From Lactobacillus sp. (GTDB lineage Bacteria > Bacillota > Bacilli > Lactobacillales > Lactobacillaceae), in contig DMZB01000226.1 of NCBI GenBank assembly GCA_003482405.1, forward strand, positions 1 through 7,346: a DNA stretch of 7,346 nt, given 5' to 3'. This document shows positions 6,268 through 7,346 of this stretch, piece by piece. Each line of letters opens with the position of its first letter. Position 1 is the first letter of the stretch. Position numbers and translations under genes: made by a program. A model generated the notes under the pieces. It saw only the letters and a list, made by a program, of their open reading frames with translations. It had not been told where the DNA came from and made no database searches.

Positions 6268-7206
6268 ATGAGTAAGAAAATTGTTGTTGCATTGGGTGGA
6301 AATGCCATTTTAACGGATGATGCGTCCGCTGCTGCCCAGCAAAAGGCTTTGTTAGAAACAGCTCAGTATTTAGCTGAATTCATTATTCAGGGAAATCAGT
6401 TAATTGTGTCACACGGTAACGGCCCACAAGTTGGTAACTTGTTACTGCAAATGGCTGGTGGTTCAACTGATAAGAACCCAGCAATGCCTTTGGATACTGA
6501 TGTTGCAATGACACAAGGTTCAATTGGTTACTGGTTACAAAATGCACTAGGCCGTGTGCTCCGCGAAAAGGGGATCGATAAGGATGTTGCCACAGTTGTG
6601 ACACAAGTACTTGTTGATGCAAATGACCAAGCCTTTACCAACCCGTCAAAACCCGTTGGTCCGTTTTACGACGAAGCAGGCATGAAGAAGGCAAAAGCTG
6701 TAAATCCCGACTTTACGTTTATTGAAGACGCTGGTCGTGGTTTCCGTCGCGTTGTGCCATCACCACGTCCTGTCGGAGTTCAGGAATATCGCACAATCAA
6801 CACAATGGTTGCCAACGATATTGTTCCCATTTCAGTTGGTGGCGGTGGTGTCCCCGTTGTGAAAGAGGGCAACCAGTTGTTAGGTCGTGAAGCGGTGATT
6901 GATAAAGACTTTGCCTCTGAAAAGTTGGCAGAGTTGGTTCACGCGGATCAATTGATCATCTTGACGGCCGTAGATAACATTTACGTCAACTTTAATAAGC
7001 CAGATCAGAAAAAGTTGGAACACGTCACTGTGGATGAATTGAAGAAATATATTAGTGAAGATCAATTTGCTAAGGGGTCCATGTTGCCAAAGGTACAAGC
7101 GGCCATCGAGTTTGTCGAACAAAGCGGTGGTACTGCTGTCGTAACATCTCTTCAAAACGTTGAGAATTATCTCAATGATGGCAGCGGCACAATTATTTCG
7201 AAATAG
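6268..7206 (+). CDS. arcC: Carbamate kinase
   Basis: This cytoplasmic enzyme transfers phosphate from carbamoyl phosphate to ADP, giving ATP and carbamate, which breaks down to CO2 and ammonia. It is the energy-yielding last step of the ADI pathway. The 312-residue product belongs to the amino acid kinase fold and has family length. Motifs are ALGGNA (8-13), SHGNGPQVG (48-56), QGSIGYWLQ (83-91), the VPSPRP segment (163-168), AVIDKD (209-214, with Lys213) and GSMLPKV (270-276, with Lys275). The start is the ATG at 6268, with gaggtagg at 6257-6264 as ribosome binding site. It follows arcT by 21 bases with no promoter or terminator visible between them, so it should be on the same transcript. 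No strong terminator follows its stop codon. Confidence 0.98.
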   Translation: MSKKIVVALGGNAILTDDASAAAQQKALLETAQYLAEFIIQGNQLIVSHGNGPQVGNLLLQMAGGSTDKNPAMPLDTDVAMTQGSIGYWLQNALGRVLREKGIDKDVATVVTQVLVDANDQAFTNPSKPVGPFYDEAGMKKAKAVNPDFTFIEDAGRGFRRVVPSPRPVGVQEYRTINTMVANDIVPISVGGGGVPVVKEGNQLLGREAVIDKDFASEKLAELVHADQLIILTAVDNIYVNFNKPDQKKLEHVTVDELKKYISEDQFAKGSMLPKVQAAIEFVEQSGGTAVVTSLQNVENYLNDGSGTIISK

Positions 7207-7257
7207 TATCTAAGACATGATTGTTGAATGCTAAGATTATACATGCCGTGTACATTT

Positions 7258-7287
7258 TTTGAACGTTTTCGTAATATTCGTTAATAA
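7258..7287 (+). promoter_or_regulatory. Weak candidate promoter with a cre-like sequence for the downstream gene
   Basis: TTGAAC (7259-7264) and TAATAA (7282-7287) are 17 bases apart and could be -35 and -10 boxes, though each matches consensus only partly. The overlapping bases 7258-7271 (TTTGAACGTTTTCG) resemble a cre site with two mismatches at fixed positions. Both are weak and could be chance. Confidence 0.22.
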
Positions 7288-7307
7288 ATCACGTAAAGGA
7301 AAAGGAC

Positions 7308-7346
7308 ATGAGTAAAAGAATTTTGGTATCCGTTGTTGGGGCACTG
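7308..7346 (+). CDS. Start of an unidentified gene, cut by the window edge
   Basis: Only 13 codons are present (MSKRILVSVVGAL). The ATG at 7308 has AAAGGA at 7295-7300 as a plausible ribosome binding site. A lysine-arginine pair followed by a hydrophobic run fits a signal peptide or membrane helix, but also the first strand of a cytoplasmic nucleotide-binding fold. The family cannot be told from this. It lies 101 bases after arcC in the same direction with no strong terminator between, so co-transcription with the arc operon is possible. Confidence 0.6.
   Translation, partial: MSKRILVSVVGAL

Noticed and set aside
1..7346. Mobile element, CRISPR array, tRNA or toxin-antitoxin content
   Set aside because: No transposase, integrase, spaced direct-repeat array, cloverleaf-like sequence or small gene pair was seen on either strand.

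Overview
The window carries an arginine deiminase (ADI) operon on the + strand of a low-GC Gram-positive bacterium, most likely a lactic acid bacterium of the Lactobacillaceae. The clues are strong AGGAGG-type ribosome binding sites, AT-rich spacers, CcpA-type cre sequences ahead of the operon, and proteins of the arcA/B/D/T/C families. The genus cannot be fixed by reading alone. Every gene I can support is on the + strand.

Layout. 15-692 encodes a stand-alone B3/B4 (tRNA-synthetase-like) domain protein whose 5' end lies at or beyond the window edge; it is closed by a strong intrinsic terminator at 746-786. 787-1297 is a long AT-rich control region. It holds two candidate promoters, two cre-like sites (1159-1172 and 1238-1251) and two short perfect inverted repeats (1109-1123 and 1194-1213). 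Then come arcA (1298-2530), arcB (2567-3604), a terminator-like hairpin (3617-3652), arcD (3675-5099), arcT (5113-6246) and arcC (6268-7206). A 101-base spacer leads to the first 13 codons of an unidentified gene that starts at 7308 and runs off the window.

How the genes work together. ArcD brings arginine in and sends ornithine out. ArcA hydrolyses arginine to citrulline and ammonia. ArcB phosphorolyses citrulline to ornithine and carbamoyl phosphate. ArcC transfers the phosphate to ADP, giving ATP, CO2 and ammonia. The result is ATP plus ammonia, which raises pH. ArcT is a PLP-dependent aminotransferase-fold protein often found in such operons, with no settled role in the pathway. The cre sites suggest carbon-catabolite repression, and the arcB-arcD hairpin suggests that arcAB is transcribed at a higher level than arcDTC.

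Assessment. This is a well-understood catabolic operon; I see no evidence of a new defence, mobile or RNA system. The items most worth a second look are regulatory: the attenuator-like hairpin inside the operon, the promoter/cre/inverted-repeat layout upstream of arcA, the gene order A-B-D-T-C, and the odd N-terminus of the first gene. No arcR or argR regulator gene is seen in the window.
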